Notes: generated by a model not told the origin, from the sequence alone. A DNA stretch of 64,000 nucleotides from Schaedlerella arabinosiphila (GCF_003885045.1 NZ_RHJS01000002.1:2418001-2482000), one strand, 5' to 3'. Counted from the first letter of the stretch, positions 40,584 through 49,707 are shown. A program made the numbers and translations.

Positions 40584-42540
40584 CTTTTCCACTTCCTTCT
40601 TTCCATTCACTTACCAGACTTTTCTGCTCTTTATAATATTGTTCACTGGAACAGTCTACATGCCTCTGGATACAGTCAATATACCGCCGTGTCATATTTT
40701 CATGCTTATGTCCAAGGAATTCCCGGATCGCCTGAATGGAAGCACCATGTTCGTATAATGCAGTGGCTACGCTATGCCGGTAATCATGCGTTTGGAACAC
40801 ATGCTCTCCGCATTTGATTCCCAATTCATTACACCAGTCCACCATTTCATGCCAGTAATGTGTTGATAAATACGGGCCTCCTTTCGAGTTTTGAAATACA
40901 TAGGAATCCAACCCGATTTTTCTTCGTTCTATGTATACCATCATACTCCGGTACAGCAGCATTGGGATTGGGATTACCTTTTCCATCTTCATCTTATGCT
41001 GGTTAATCCGAAGCCAGGCAACCCCTTCCTTCAGATAATATCCTTCCCGTTTTATAGAGCATACTTCATTAATCCGTAATCCAAGGCACCATAAATGCAG
41101 ATACATAAGCCGCATATCTTCCGGCAGCCCTTTTAAATTCTTAAAGATCTCCGTCACCGTATTCTGCGGCACAGACCGGTAATGATGCGGTACTGATTCC
41201 CGCTTCATATAATACTCCGGGTAAAATGGAACCTTGCTATAGTATCCCCTTGCTGTTAGGAATCTGAAAAAGCAGTGAATCTCAGCCACTTTATCATTAA
41301 AAGTTATAATTTCAACATCTTCTTCCTGTAACAGCCTCATATACCAATCAATCTCTGTTGCCGTCAGTTTCTCTACTTTCAGTTTCTCTTTATCCAGAAA
41401 CCGCAGGAAAGCCTTTGTAATATATACCCGGGCCCAAATGTTTTGGACAGAATAACTCGTTACCCCAAGCTGATATTTGATGTACATTTTCAGATACTCA
41501 CGGTTATCCTTGTCCAATATATCCAGAAATGAGATCCGTTTTACCGGCCTGGTGGGATCATAACGGGACGCATCAAACTGAAAACGCTCCAAATACCATA
41601 CGTTTGCTTCCCAGTTTATGTCCTTGGACTGTACGAAAAGGATTCTCTGTGCCTTATCCACAATCTGGTGATATCTGTTGTTTATAAGAGGCACCTCTTT
41701 TGCTTTACCTACATAATCATCAATCTGATCCTGCTCTAACCGTGTAAGATCCGAAATTCCTTTGTCTATGCAATACATATATAAAAAATGCAGAGGCGCA
41801 AGATACCCCCGCCTCAATTCACGATCTGATGAGCTTTCCAATGCATAATTTAGTACCGTAAAAACCTGGTATTTTAGCCTCTGAGATGTATGAATGGAGA
41901 AATCCCAGATAAACCCTTTGGTATTCCTGCAATAATAAAATTCCTTTGCCAATTGATAATCCGGATGATATCCCAAATAAATTCTTTTTTCTTCATACTT
42001 TAGCCGGATCCTGCCTGCCCTTATGCCGTCACTTCTCTTTTCAAGATCAAATAACTTTAGTTTATCTAAACCTTTCAGATACCAGGGGCGAATTCTCGTA
42101 TTTATCGTTTTCTCCAGATATTGTTCGTAACTTACCCGCACATCCCAGTCAATCTCTTCCAAGCTGTGTATCCCATTCTCTGTCAAAAATGTATACGCCT
42201 TGTTCTTAAGAGTCTGTTCTACCGTACCGCATTCTTCCATCTCTTCTTTTAATTTTACAAATTCTTTCTCCTTATGAAATTCCCTCCAGTCCCGTAAAGT
42301 TTTTTGGTATGCCCCAATCAAGTATTTAGCCTGAATTCCTTGTTCCTGAAGCCATAACATATACGAGTCAACCAGACCATCCTCTATCTCCAGTACATCA
42401 TATATATTTTGCAGGCACAAATACTCTACTCCGCGTTTTATAAATCGTTCTTCCCTTGCCGGGCACTCTTCAATCTGTCTTTTTAAATATTCGATATTCT
42501 TTTTTTCTTCCTGAAAATAACTAACTGCTGCCATTGCCAT
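40573..42540 (-). CDS. tyrosine recombinase, TnpB-like (Tn554 type)
   Basis: 655 residues, close to the 630 of Tn554 TnpB. Catalytic motifs: LWCLGLRINEVCSI (Arg), HDYRHSVATALYEHG (His-x-x-Arg), LGHKHENMTRRYID (His and Tyr). The long N-terminal region (about 400 residues) includes the arm/core-binding domains. AGGAG lies 12 nt before the ATG. The gap to the first recombinase gene is 13 bp. Confidence 0.87.
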   Translation of the reverse strand: MAMAAVSYFQEEKKNIEYLKRQIEECPAREERFIKRGVEYLCLQNIYDVLEIEDGLVDSYMLWLQEQGIQAKYLIGAYQKTLRDWREFHKEKEFVKLKEEMEECGTVEQTLKNKAYTFLTENGIHSLEEIDWDVRVSYEQYLEKTINTRIRPWYLKGLDKLKLFDLEKRSDGIRAGRIRLKYEEKRIYLGYHPDYQLAKEFYYCRNTKGFIWDFSIHTSQRLKYQVFTVLNYALESSSDRELRRGYLAPLHFLYMYCIDKGISDLTRLEQDQIDDYVGKAKEVPLINNRYHQIVDKAQRILFVQSKDINWEANVWYLERFQFDASRYDPTRPVKRISFLDILDKDNREYLKMYIKYQLGVTSYSVQNIWARVYITKAFLRFLDKEKLKVEKLTATEIDWYMRLLQEEDVEIITFNDKVAEIHCFFRFLTARGYYSKVPFYPEYYMKRESVPHHYRSVPQNTVTEIFKNLKGLPEDMRLMYLHLWCLGLRINEVCSIKREGYYLKEGVAWLRINQHKMKMEKVIPIPMLLYRSMMVYIERRKIGLDSYVFQNSKGGPYLSTHYWHEMVDWCNELGIKCGEHVFQTHDYRHSVATALYEHGASIQAIREFLGHKHENMTRRYIDCIQRHVDCSSEQYYKEQKSLVSEWKEGSGKDGN

Positions 42541-42553
42541 ATTTCACCCACTC

Positions 42554-43672
42554 CTATAACAATTTATCCGCCATATACAATGCTGCATTTTTACGGAAAA
42601 GCTCTTCGCTTGCCTCAACCAGTTCTTCATTACTAATATTCAGATAATTAATAGTCGTCTGCAGATTCCTATGCCCTAATGCCTGGCTGATCAATTCCAG
42701 ACTCCACCCATTCTTCCGGCGCTCGTTTGCAAAGTAATGTCTGAGCATATGAGAGGTAACTTTAATCTGCGTCTTCTCTTGCAACCGACGAAGCATGGCA
42801 TTAACGGCATCTTCCGTCAATGCACGTCCGGCATTCTCACCGGATAAGGTAATAAACAAATATTCTGACTCTTTCAGCAGATTTCTATATTTAGCATAGT
42901 AAAAGAGCAAAATATCAAATGTATCTTTACTAACCTTGGCCCACCGGTCCTCCTCATACTTCGCCCGCACTTCATTTTCATTGTCCATTCTTGGTTCGAC
43001 ACGTATCCGGCATCCCTGATAATCAATATCCTCAACATACCGCACCCCTAGAAGTTCACCAATCCGAAAACCAGTTTCAGCTAATAAAAGGAGCAATAAC
43101 TGATCCCTGCAATTCGTACACGCATCTAAAAGGATGATAATGTTTTTTCTTTCAATTGATCTCCCTTTCGACGAAACCGCATTCAAATATCCATCAAATG
43201 AACGGCATACCTTTGTCCTTTTAATACCTATGGCATTCGTGTAGGAGACGGTCTTGTCTGAAAGCACCAGCAATGAGCCAAATTGCTCATACTCCATTTC
43301 AAGGAATTGATAGAAGCCAAACACATCATGTAAATATGCATTGCAGGTCCCATTATCCGGAATTTTCCTTAATTCACCGGAAATATGCTTTCCACCTTTA
43401 ATCCAATAGAGAAAGTTCTGAAAAAATTCCATCTGCGCACTGTAAGTCATCTGATAAACATCTTCAAACTGTCTCCCTTGTTCCTTCAGATACCCCATGA
43501 AATAGGATAAAGAAAACGCAATCCGCTTTACCGTATTGGGGGAGCGATTAGAAGTTGTTTTATGTTTCAAATATTTTGTCGGATATACGCAGATACTGGC
43601 GTCTTCTGTCCGCCGGATCAAAAAATAAACTTTTCCATCATATCTCACATTTCCAACCTCATAAGCTTTCAA
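42554..43672 (-). CDS. tyrosine recombinase, TnpA-like (Tn554 type)
   Basis: 372 residues if started at TTG 43672 (LKAYEVGNVRYDGKVYFLIR), near the 361 of Tn554 TnpA. I prefer this start because AAGGAAGGGG precedes it and the promoter (43703-43732) lies inside the longer frame that opens at 43732. Catalytic residues, numbered from the TTG: Arg203 in ETGFRIGELLG, His308 and Arg311 in HMLRHYFAN, His334 in ALGHRNLQTT, Tyr343. It is the first gene of a four-gene operon that cuts and joins the element ends. The cargo and ends are not proven. Confidence 0.88.
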   Translation of the reverse strand: MKAYEVGNVRYDGKVYFLIRRTEDASICVYPTKYLKHKTTSNRSPNTVKRIAFSLSYFMGYLKEQGRQFEDVYQMTYSAQMEFFQNFLYWIKGGKHISGELRKIPDNGTCNAYLHDVFGFYQFLEMEYEQFGSLLVLSDKTVSYTNAIGIKRTKVCRSFDGYLNAVSSKGRSIERKNIIILLDACTNCRDQLLLLLLAETGFRIGELLGVRYVEDIDYQGCRIRVEPRMDNENEVRAKYEEDRWAKVSKDTFDILLFYYAKYRNLLKESEYLFITLSGENAGRALTEDAVNAMLRRLQEKTQIKVTSHMLRHYFANERRKNGWSLELISQALGHRNLQTTINYLNISNEELVEASEELFRKNAALYMADKLL

Positions 43673-43702
43673 ATCGCATCCCCTTCCTTTTACTGTATCA
43701 AC

Positions 43703-43732
43703 ATTATACACACTTCTTCTTTCCAATGTCAA
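43703..43732 (-). promoter_or_regulatory. promoter of the recombinase operon
   Basis: Minus strand TTGACA (43727-43732), 18 bp, TATAAT (43703-43708). Between it and the divergent regulator gene lies an imperfect inverted repeat (about 43,742-43,757 against 43,778-43,794, TATAGAT-TATTAAA type), a likely operator. Confidence 0.8.
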
Positions 43733-43823
43733 TTATTATTGATATAGATTATTAAATATTGATTTCGTTGTTTTTAATAATATCTATAGAAATCAAAAAA
43801 TTTTTTTCTACATAAATCTCTGA

Positions 43824-43852
43824 TTGATTGTTCCATTCCCACATGATATAGT
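43824..43852 (+). promoter_or_regulatory. promoter of the divergent HTH regulator
   Basis: TTGATT (43824-43829), 17 bp, TATAGT (43847-43852), 19 bp before ATG 43871. The short leader still contains GGAGG. Confidence 0.7.
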
Positions 43853-43870
43853 GAAACCGGAGGTTTTATT

Positions 43871-44560
43871 ATGAACGGTCAATTTGATAAATCAGCACTC
43901 TCAATACTTCTCAAAAGGGCGCTGGGAAACCGAACGCAAAAAAGTTTTGCCGAAGATATACAAATAAGCAAGGAGCACCTCTCCCGTTTAGTTAACCAGA
44001 AACGGGACACTCCGCCTAACATAGATACCTTAAATAAAATTGCCTTAAACTCACAAAACAGAGTATCTGTACGTGAGTTACTTTCTGCCTGCGGCTACGA
44101 TCCAAACACCCTGGCTGTCCCTGCCGCCACCAACCATATGATGGAAGCAATCATGCTGGCATTATCACATTCTCCATATGCATTTTCCAAGCATTCCTGT
44201 GACAGCACTGATTTTTACCAAATGATATTGCAGTTTTCAGACGGTCCCCTTCACCGTTGGTATTTTCATTTTCTTCCAGATAATACTTTTGCGGCTGCCG
44301 ACCATGAGCTTGCTACAAACCTTTTATATTTAATATCTAAAGAAATGGAACCGAACAACAAGATAAGCTTTGTTACTTCCATTCCTTTACTGTTTCAATA
44401 CTATATGGAACACCGGCCATACAATTTGGATTTAAACTTTTCTTTAATCCTGATCAACGAATATACTCTAACTGTTTCAAAGGAAATCGTACTTCAAACT
44501 GCCTGTTCTTTACAAACAGATGCTCTTGACAACTATACATTTTCATCAAGCCCGGAATAA
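43871..44560 (+). CDS. XRE-type HTH regulator, divergent from the recombinases
   Basis: 229 residues. The first 65 residues are an HTH domain (RTQKSFAEDIQISKEHLSRL). The rest, about 150 residues, is not recognised; it may sense a ligand or form dimers. CCGGAGG precedes the ATG. The divergent layout and the inverted repeat between the promoters suggest control of the recombinase operon and of itself. Confidence 0.75.
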   Translation: MNGQFDKSALSILLKRALGNRTQKSFAEDIQISKEHLSRLVNQKRDTPPNIDTLNKIALNSQNRVSVRELLSACGYDPNTLAVPAATNHMMEAIMLALSHSPYAFSKHSCDSTDFYQMILQFSDGPLHRWYFHFLPDNTFAAADHELATNLLYLISKEMEPNNKISFVTSIPLLFQYYMEHRPYNLDLNFSLILINEYTLTVSKEIVLQTACSLQTDALDNYTFSSSPE

Positions 44561-44577
44561 TTCCGGGTTTTACTTTA
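44551..44577 (+). terminator. terminator overlapping the regulator stop codon
   Basis: Stem CCCGGAA (44551-44557) and TTCCGGG (44561-44567) with the stop TAA as the 3-nt loop, followed by TTTTACTTT. Confidence 0.75.
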
Positions 44578-44763
44578 ATACTTCTAACACCTAAAATTCT
44601 AAATGATAGTGAAGATTTACCACTCTTTGCTATTATCCTTTTATAATAAATAGACATTACTCACTATATTTCTGTAACTTTTATCAAACTTATTAGAAAT
44701 CTTTAAAGTTTAGTCTGCTAAAATCTTCAATATCTAGTGTAAAACACTTGATAATTAACACAA

Positions 44764-44807
44764 AACAGGTTAGACAAGAACGCTCGTTCCCATCTAACCT
44801 GTTTTCA
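44764..44807. terminator. bidirectional terminator
   Basis: Perfect 13-bp stem AAAACAGGTTAGA (44764-44776) and TCTAACCTGTTTT (44795-44807), with an inner GAACG/CGTTC stem in the loop. A-runs on the left and T-runs on the right serve both directions; it lies 30 bp past the stop of the minus-strand HTH gene. Confidence 0.8.
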
Positions 44808-44837
44808 TTTTTCCAAATCAAAAAGCTACAAATATAA

Positions 44838-45344
44838 TCAATTTGCACCAAATAATACTTTATGATACTCTTCTTCCAATTTGAAATACTGCTTTATTAA
44901 TCTCTCTCCTCTAATATCCAATTCCACCTGTTTTACTGTTGTTCCAGAAGGTACATGTGATAAATCTAATTCCGGAAAATCAAGCGCCTCATTTCTAGCC
45001 TCTAAAACCGGTTCCAAAGCTTTTCTCAATCGATTAAGTCTCTCACGATTTATATTCCAGTCTTCTGTCAATTCCCTTAAATTTTCTATTTCCATCTCAA
45101 AATTATCCAAAATTCCTTCCGGATAGATTAATTTATGTCTAATAGGAAATTCCATACCAAAAAAATCATTTGGTGAAATCCCATATAAAAGAAATATCTG
45201 CTCTAATTCACGCGCATCTGGACTTGAAGAATTATCTTCCATACGACAATATTTACTCTTACTGATATTAAGATAATCCGCAACCTTTTGTTGACTATAT
45301 CCCACCTCATGTCTCAAAACACGCAGTTTGTTTCCTATATCCAT
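44838..45344 (-). CDS. XRE-family HTH regulator
   Basis: 168 residues: an N-terminal Cro/CI-type HTH (LRVLRHEVGYSQQKVADYLN) and a C-terminal half with no known domain but predicted helices (FEMEIENLRELTEDWNINRE). GAAGGGAG precedes the ATG. Two copies of a 14-bp repeat stand in its promoter, one over the -10, so it probably represses itself. Target genes beyond itself are unknown; it could be a phage- or ICE-type repressor. Confidence 0.8.
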   Translation of the reverse strand: MDIGNKLRVLRHEVGYSQQKVADYLNISKSKYCRMEDNSSSPDARELEQIFLLYGISPNDFFGMEFPIRHKLIYPEGILDNFEMEIENLRELTEDWNINRERLNRLRKALEPVLEARNEALDFPELDLSHVPSGTTVKQVELDIRGERLIKQYFKLEEEYHKVLFGAN

Positions 45345-45368
45345 ATTATTTCTCCCTTCTTAAAAGTA

Positions 45369-45458
45369 TTCATTTTTGACTATTTTTGTATTTATCATCT
45401 CAAAATAATATTGTTTTGTTTCATTTTTGACTATATCATGAAATTTCCTTTTTGTCAA
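45369..45458 (-). promoter_or_regulatory. promoter with direct-repeat operators for the HTH gene
   Basis: Minus strand TTGACA (45453-45458), 17 bp, TATAGT (45430-45435). The 14-mer TAGTCAAAAATGAA occurs at 45420-45433, overlapping the -10, and again unchanged at 45369-45382 in the leader, 51 bp apart. Confidence 0.75.
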
Positions 45459-45671
45459 TAAAATCTTAATCTAATTTATTCTTCATATAAACTTCGCTTC
45501 GAATGCAGATTCATGTACATTCCGATCAGCGTGTGCCATTCGCATGAAGTTTTAGAGCCAGTGGCACGAAGAGAGAGCCAATGGGATATATGATTACAAT
45601 ATAAATATTTATCAAGGGCAACTCCGCCAATTCATGCCCTAAGCGTAATATATTCTAAATTTCAGATAATT
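45459..45671. other. intergenic stretch, nothing recognised
   Basis: Between the HTH promoter and the amber-split gene. It has some short repeats (CGCTTCGAATG against CATTCGCATGAAG) but no gene or clear site. This is where base composition changes toward the GC-richer plasmid-like block, so an element boundary may lie here. Confidence 0.4.
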
Positions 45672-45989
45672 CTATGTTATCTTAAATATCCAGTCTTCCT
45701 CAACCTCCACTTCATTCTCCCGCAGATACCTTTCCACACACGGGCCGGACATACACAGCCTCATATTGATCTCCCAGCGCTGCGCCTCTCCATGCTCCTT
45801 TTCAAACTGCTCACACCACTGTTCCTATATATTAGACGCAATCCGTATTTTCCTGCAGTCAAACCTATATCCTTCCTCTACCGGCATCTGAAATTCCTCT
45901 GCTACCTTCCTGTAAAATGCAACCATGTTCAGATTGGGATAAAATGCATCTATCGTCTCCTGCTTCACTTCCCTGATTCTTCTCGCCAT
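45672..45989 (-). pseudogene. small conserved-looking gene split by an in-frame TAG
   Basis: From ATG 45989 (MARRIREVKQETIDAFYPNL; AAGGAG upstream) the frame ends at TAG 45825-45827 after 54 codons. The same frame continues without a break for 49 more codons (EQWCEQFEKEHGEAQRWEIN, MRLCMSGPCVERYLRENEVE) to TAG 45672-45674. The tail is rich in coding-like residues, so one point mutation (for example CAG to TAG) probably broke a gene of about 104 residues. Read-through is the alternative. No function known; it follows the PP-loop gene in the same operon. Confidence 0.6.
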
Positions 45990-46023
45990 CTGCTTCTCTC
46001 CTTTTTCACAATATCGTCCCTCT

Positions 46024-47415
46024 TTAACAAGGCCCGCCTTCCGCACCGTGAAAGGCTCCTGCCGGATACATCCAGTTATCCTTTACATAAACCGAATCCG
46101 TAGAGAATTCCCCCGTCATCAGGCTGTGCAGTGCTTCCTGATCACCGTGATAGACACAGGACCTTGCGTTCCCCACAAAGGTATCCAGATCACAGTGATT
46201 ATCCAGCGTAAACCCAAGGATCTCTTCATCTTGCTTCAGCATTTTATAATCTTCCGGATATAATTCCCGAATTCCCGCAAACAGCTTCGGTGTAGAGAAG
46301 ATGCACATTGCACAGCTGCAGCGGTTCCATCCGGCGCGGTAACAGGGATGGGGATTCACCTTATGCCTTTTTAAAACCTCCCAGACATCTTTTTCCGAAT
46401 AATCAATGACCGGACGCCACTGGTGTACGATCCGGTGTGCCTTTGCCTCTGCATTTGTCCTGTGGATTTCCATCTCGTTATATTTGCTCCGCCCGGCCGA
46501 CTCCCCTCTGCGCTCTCCGGACACAATCAGCAGGCAGGTATCCTTCTTTGTCTTCTCCAGGCTTGCCGTCACGCTGTCCTGCACGGAAGCTTTGAGACTC
46601 CCGCTGCACCAGCGTCCCTGATGGGTTCCTCCCTTTGCCGGAAATTTTAGCCGTCTGCCTCCTATCTTTTCCAAATGCTCCAGGCTGTCCAGATTTCGGA
46701 GCACCGTATCTGCTACCATAATCTTTAAATAGGCAGAGCACCACCGCCTGCTTAAATCTCCGGTTTTCATGGGAAATTTCATACGGTACCCAAACTGCTC
46801 CAGCTGTTTTTCCATATCTTCTGCAGACTTTTCCTTCAGTTTCAGGCACTCCTTATATTTCTTTGACAAAGGGCACTGCCAGATCTCCTGTGTATCCGGT
46901 TCCTGCCATTCAATCGGCTCTGACGCGCCGATACGGTATAATTCTCCGAAAAAGCCGTTCTTTCTCCAGGATACCCTGAGCGGTACCTGCTCTGCCTCTG
47001 AAAAAGCATGGATATAACTGGAGGTACAGCGCCAGTCCATCCTTCTTGCCGGATGCCCGCCGTCAATGTCATGATGCCAGAATTCTATCTTCTGTTTGGG
47101 TACGCCAAGCTCTAACAGCTTATAGTAACAGGCGATACTGTCCTTTCCTCCTGAAATCAGGAGAATGATCAAATCATAACTTTCCAGCGGCAGTAACTCC
47201 TCCAACAGAACTTTCTCCATGTACTTTGAATCCCTGCGCCCCGGCACCCTCGGCCTGATTCTTTTTCCGGTTCCATATATTGGGACATCCGGTTTTCCAT
47301 AGATAACAGGCATATCTTTCGTACAATCAGCATCCCGGATAAAATCCGGCTGGAATAAGGAAAGCTGCCCGTTGGACTGCTGGAAATACGTTTCTTTTTT
47401 CTTCAATCTATCCAC
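46024..47415 (-). CDS. PAPS-reductase-like PP-loop protein
   Basis: About 464 residues from GTG 47415 (VDRLKKKETYFQQSNGQLSL); TTG 47406 with GGGGTGG upstream is nearly as good, and the frame is open to 47553. The PP-loop ATP-pyrophosphatase motif is LLISGGKDSIACYYKLLELG. Later come WRPVIDYSEKDVWEVLKRHK and a cysteine cluster CSCAMCIFSTPK, as in phage/plasmid-borne phosphoadenosine-phosphosulfate-reductase-like and DndC-like proteins. Such proteins may modify nucleic acids or sulfur carriers; assimilatory sulfate reduction is unlikely given the neighbours. It overlaps or abuts the short gene upstream. Confidence 0.75.
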   Translation of the reverse strand: MDRLKKKETYFQQSNGQLSLFQPDFIRDADCTKDMPVIYGKPDVPIYGTGKRIRPRVPGRRDSKYMEKVLLEELLPLESYDLIILLISGGKDSIACYYKLLELGVPKQKIEFWHHDIDGGHPARRMDWRCTSSYIHAFSEAEQVPLRVSWRKNGFFGELYRIGASEPIEWQEPDTQEIWQCPLSKKYKECLKLKEKSAEDMEKQLEQFGYRMKFPMKTGDLSRRWCSAYLKIMVADTVLRNLDSLEHLEKIGGRRLKFPAKGGTHQGRWCSGSLKASVQDSVTASLEKTKKDTCLLIVSGERRGESAGRSKYNEMEIHRTNAEAKAHRIVHQWRPVIDYSEKDVWEVLKRHKVNPHPCYRAGWNRCSCAMCIFSTPKLFAGIRELYPEDYKMLKQDEEILGFTLDNHCDLDTFVGNARSCVYHGDQEALHSLMTGEFSTDSVYVKDNWMYPAGAFHGAEGGPC

Positions 47416-47429
47416 CCCATTCCCAAAGC

Positions 47430-47627
47430 CTATTCCAGGCAATCCTCCTTCACCAAAAGGGCTGTCTTCCTTTCCCCGGAAAAATATGATTTCCCATTGT
47501 AGATCCACGTGCTCCCGCAGGGTGCGGTCAATGCGCCGATGATTCTTCTCCACCCTGAAGGCATGGACGTATACAGTTCCACATCCTTTTTCATGGCAAA
47601 TTCTATAATCCTGTCAAACTTATCCAT
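47430..47627 (-). CDS. small unknown protein
   Basis: 65 residues from 47627 (MDKFDRIIEFAMKKDVELYT), with AAAGGA before the ATG. Begins with a helix, then CGSTWIYNGKSYFSGERK, which looks like a small beta unit. Similar short genes often sit before PP-loop proteins in Lachnospiraceae elements, from memory. Upstream in-frame codons to 47729 have no ribosome site. Confidence 0.6.
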   Translation of the reverse strand: MDKFDRIIEFAMKKDVELYTSMPSGWRRIIGALTAPCGSTWIYNGKSYFSGERKTALLVKEDCLE

Positions 47628-47775
47628 AGCATTCCTTTCCCGTAATACCTTCTCTGTATTCATTTGAAAAGAAAGACGGAGCCTATGCCCCGCCTTTCTG
47701 ACCGCTTTATATCTTAATTCTAAATTCATTTTTCTGACTGCCTAAAAGCAGTTCCTTTACAGGAACAGGTCCCTC

Positions 47776-48783
47776 TTATGCGAACACAGGCGCTTTCCCC
47801 ATATCGAATTCCCTATTTGTTGTGACAGGAGTTCTTACCTGATTTCTTCTTTCTGCATTTTCAAATACTCCTTTTGCACGGTCATAATACTGCACCTTAT
47901 CTGACAATTTATCACATAGCTCCACCTCGTTTTCATTAATCTCTTTGACCATCTGCGATAATCCTGATGTATCCATAATTCCTATGTCTGGCACAAGTAA
48001 AGTTTCATGTATGGAAGATGGCAATATATAAAAGTCAGAGCCTATGATCTCTCCTACTCTTTTCATCAGATCCTTCTGAAGAATCATAGAAGCTCCGTTT
48101 CTCATACTATTATTCGTCAGGCATAATATTGGTGCTTCCGCTATTTCCGGATGCCATTCTGTTTTCCCATCTAAAAGATTTCTGATGCTTCCATCACCCG
48201 TCATTATGGAAGAAATATAAGCATCCATCTCGAAAAGAACCGCCCGTTCTGCTCTCTCTGAAAGGAGTGCATCCTCATGGATCTGCCTTAAGCTTATTTT
48301 CCATTCCTCTATCAGCTGTTTTACAATAGGCATATTGAATGTTTGCTCTTCGTTCTCACAAATCGTCACACAATAAACCGCTGCAAAATCCCCATGCAAT
48401 GTGTATGCCTTATCCTTCAGCCAATCCCGGTTTAATTCCAGATCACAAAGTTTTATCTTCAATTTATTCTTTATCGCTTCATAATCTTTCACATAACGCA
48501 AATCAGATAAGCATTTCGGATTATCATATTTAACCCGCAAATCAGCAATCCACTTTACACAAGTCTCAAGACTCTTTCCTGACCTATAATCATTATAAGC
48601 CCCTTCTAAAAGAATACTCGGAACTAAAATATCACCTTGACGCCTAATCAAAAGAGCTGGAATTTTTCTTCCATTTTCTTTTATACTCTCTACAACAGAT
48701 ACTTGTGCACTTTCAAAGGTCTGCGGCAGATACAGCCGCACATTTTCAGCCGCATAATTAATAAATTCATTTCTATTCATCAT
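47776..48783 (-). CDS. DUF5688-family protein
   Basis: 335 residues. The pattern near the start, VSVVESIKENGRKIPALLIR then PSILLEGAYNDYRSGKSLET, and the ending RTPVTTNREFDMGKAPVFA, match my recollection of DUF5688, common in accessory DNA of Clostridia. Function unknown; soluble, no catalytic motif evident. GGAAG before a double ATG. Part of the minus-strand block. Confidence 0.7.
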   Translation of the reverse strand: MMNRNEFINYAAENVRLYLPQTFESAQVSVVESIKENGRKIPALLIRRQGDILVPSILLEGAYNDYRSGKSLETCVKWIADLRVKYDNPKCLSDLRYVKDYEAIKNKLKIKLCDLELNRDWLKDKAYTLHGDFAAVYCVTICENEEQTFNMPIVKQLIEEWKISLRQIHEDALLSERAERAVLFEMDAYISSIMTGDGSIRNLLDGKTEWHPEIAEAPILCLTNNSMRNGASMILQKDLMKRVGEIIGSDFYILPSSIHETLLVPDIGIMDTSGLSQMVKEINENEVELCDKLSDKVQYYDRAKGVFENAERRNQVRTPVTTNREFDMGKAPVFA

Positions 48784-48888
48784 ATATTCTTCCTACCTTT
48801 ACTGTTTTCAAAGAAAAGGAAAGGGAAATTGATTCTCTTTTCTCCTTCCCTTTCCACGTTTCATTGCCTTTTTAGATTTCCATGCATC

Positions 48889-49311
48889 CTAATAGTTTTT
48901 CGCAAATCCCTTCAGATACAAATTGTAGTCTTTCTCCCTCGTTATGAACCTGATCCAGTATTCTGCAGCCTTCCCGTTCATGAAAAAGTCATACTCATCT
49001 TCACTCACAGATGAAGATGGATGAGCCCTACAAAATTTTCTTAAGGATTCCAGATTATGAAGCTGCGTCACCAGACAGCGGTAAATATCCTGTGATTCCC
49101 GGTGAAACTCCTTCGTCCAAAGTTTACTTCTGCATGGAAAATAGATCCCCTGCCATCCACCGCTGTTATAATATGCGCGGATATGCCCGATCTGGGCATC
49201 CGGATACTTCCCTGAACTTAAAGAATCCGGTGCTTCTGAGCAATGCTCGAACACATCAGGGAAATTGCAGGTCTCCTTCAGCTCAAACAACATATTTTCT
49301 TTTTTATCCAT
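48889..49311 (-). CDS. unknown protein in plasmid-like block
   Basis: 140 residues, soluble, no family recognised. Distinct stretch YYNSGGWQGIYFPCRSKLWT in the middle and KAAEYWIRFITREKDYNLYL near the end. AGAGGG precedes the ATG. Spacing to the next gene fits one operon. Confidence 0.6.
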   Translation of the reverse strand: MDKKENMLFELKETCNFPDVFEHCSEAPDSLSSGKYPDAQIGHIRAYYNSGGWQGIYFPCRSKLWTKEFHRESQDIYRCLVTQLHNLESLRKFCRAHPSSSVSEDEYDFFMNGKAAEYWIRFITREKDYNLYLKGFAKNY

Positions 49312-49329
49312 ATAAAAATCCCTCTTTCT

Positions 49330-49644
49330 CTATGCGGCATGGCCGGTTTTCTGCCTGCTGTCGCCTAAAGCAAGGCAATACCCCTTGCCTGTCTCTGCCT
49401 GAATCTCTGCCAGTTCCCTACGGCTTACCAGAACCGCAAGCTCATTTTTTACCACACCTTCCAGAATCCGGTCTCGTTCATAGGGAAACGGACAGTATCT
49501 GTGATACTGCTCCTCCATCTTAAGATAAATCTCCTGAAAAGAAAGCGTTCCCTTCCCCGTAAACAGCCTTAAGATTTCTTCTCTCATGTGTGTCTGCTCT
49601 TTTCTTAATTTCAGCAGATACTCTTTTCCTGCCGTCTCAACCAT
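49330..49644 (-). CDS. unknown small protein
   Basis: 104 residues from 49644 (MVETAGKEYLLKLRKEQTHM). Mostly helical (REEILRLFTGKGTLSFQEIY), perhaps with a winged-helix-like part (DRILEGVVKNELAVLVSRRE). Not recognised. The frame is open to a TTG at 49674 that lacks a ribosome site. Confidence 0.5.
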   Translation of the reverse strand: MVETAGKEYLLKLRKEQTHMREEILRLFTGKGTLSFQEIYLKMEEQYHRYCPFPYERDRILEGVVKNELAVLVSRRELAEIQAETGKGYCLALGDSRQKTGHAA

Positions 49645-49707
49645 ATCATTCGTTCCCCGTCCTTTCTTTTTCAATTTGTACCGTCATAAGCCAGCCTAAA
49701 AATTCTG

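Larger units (their letters stand above)
38705..43732 (-). mobile_element. Tn554-like recombinase module (three tyrosine recombinases plus TnpC-like)
   Basis: Four overlapping minus-strand genes form one operon behind one promoter. In Tn554 the element end lies beyond tnpA and the cargo beyond tnpC; by analogy the right end here would be near 43.8-45.6 kb and the cargo to the left, perhaps as far as the comEC break at about 31,490. Terminal sequences could not be identified. Confidence 0.65.

Noticed and set aside
43673..43732. N-terminal extension of the first recombinase to 43732
   Set aside because: A TTGACA-18-TATAAT promoter lies inside it, and no ribosome site precedes that ATG.
37934..45827. 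Amber codon reassignment suggested by two in-frame TAGs
   Set aside because: Several good genes here end in TAG (acpP, the HTH gene at 54371, the S66 gene), and no suppressor tRNA or pyrrolysine gene is visible. Point mutations explain both cases better.
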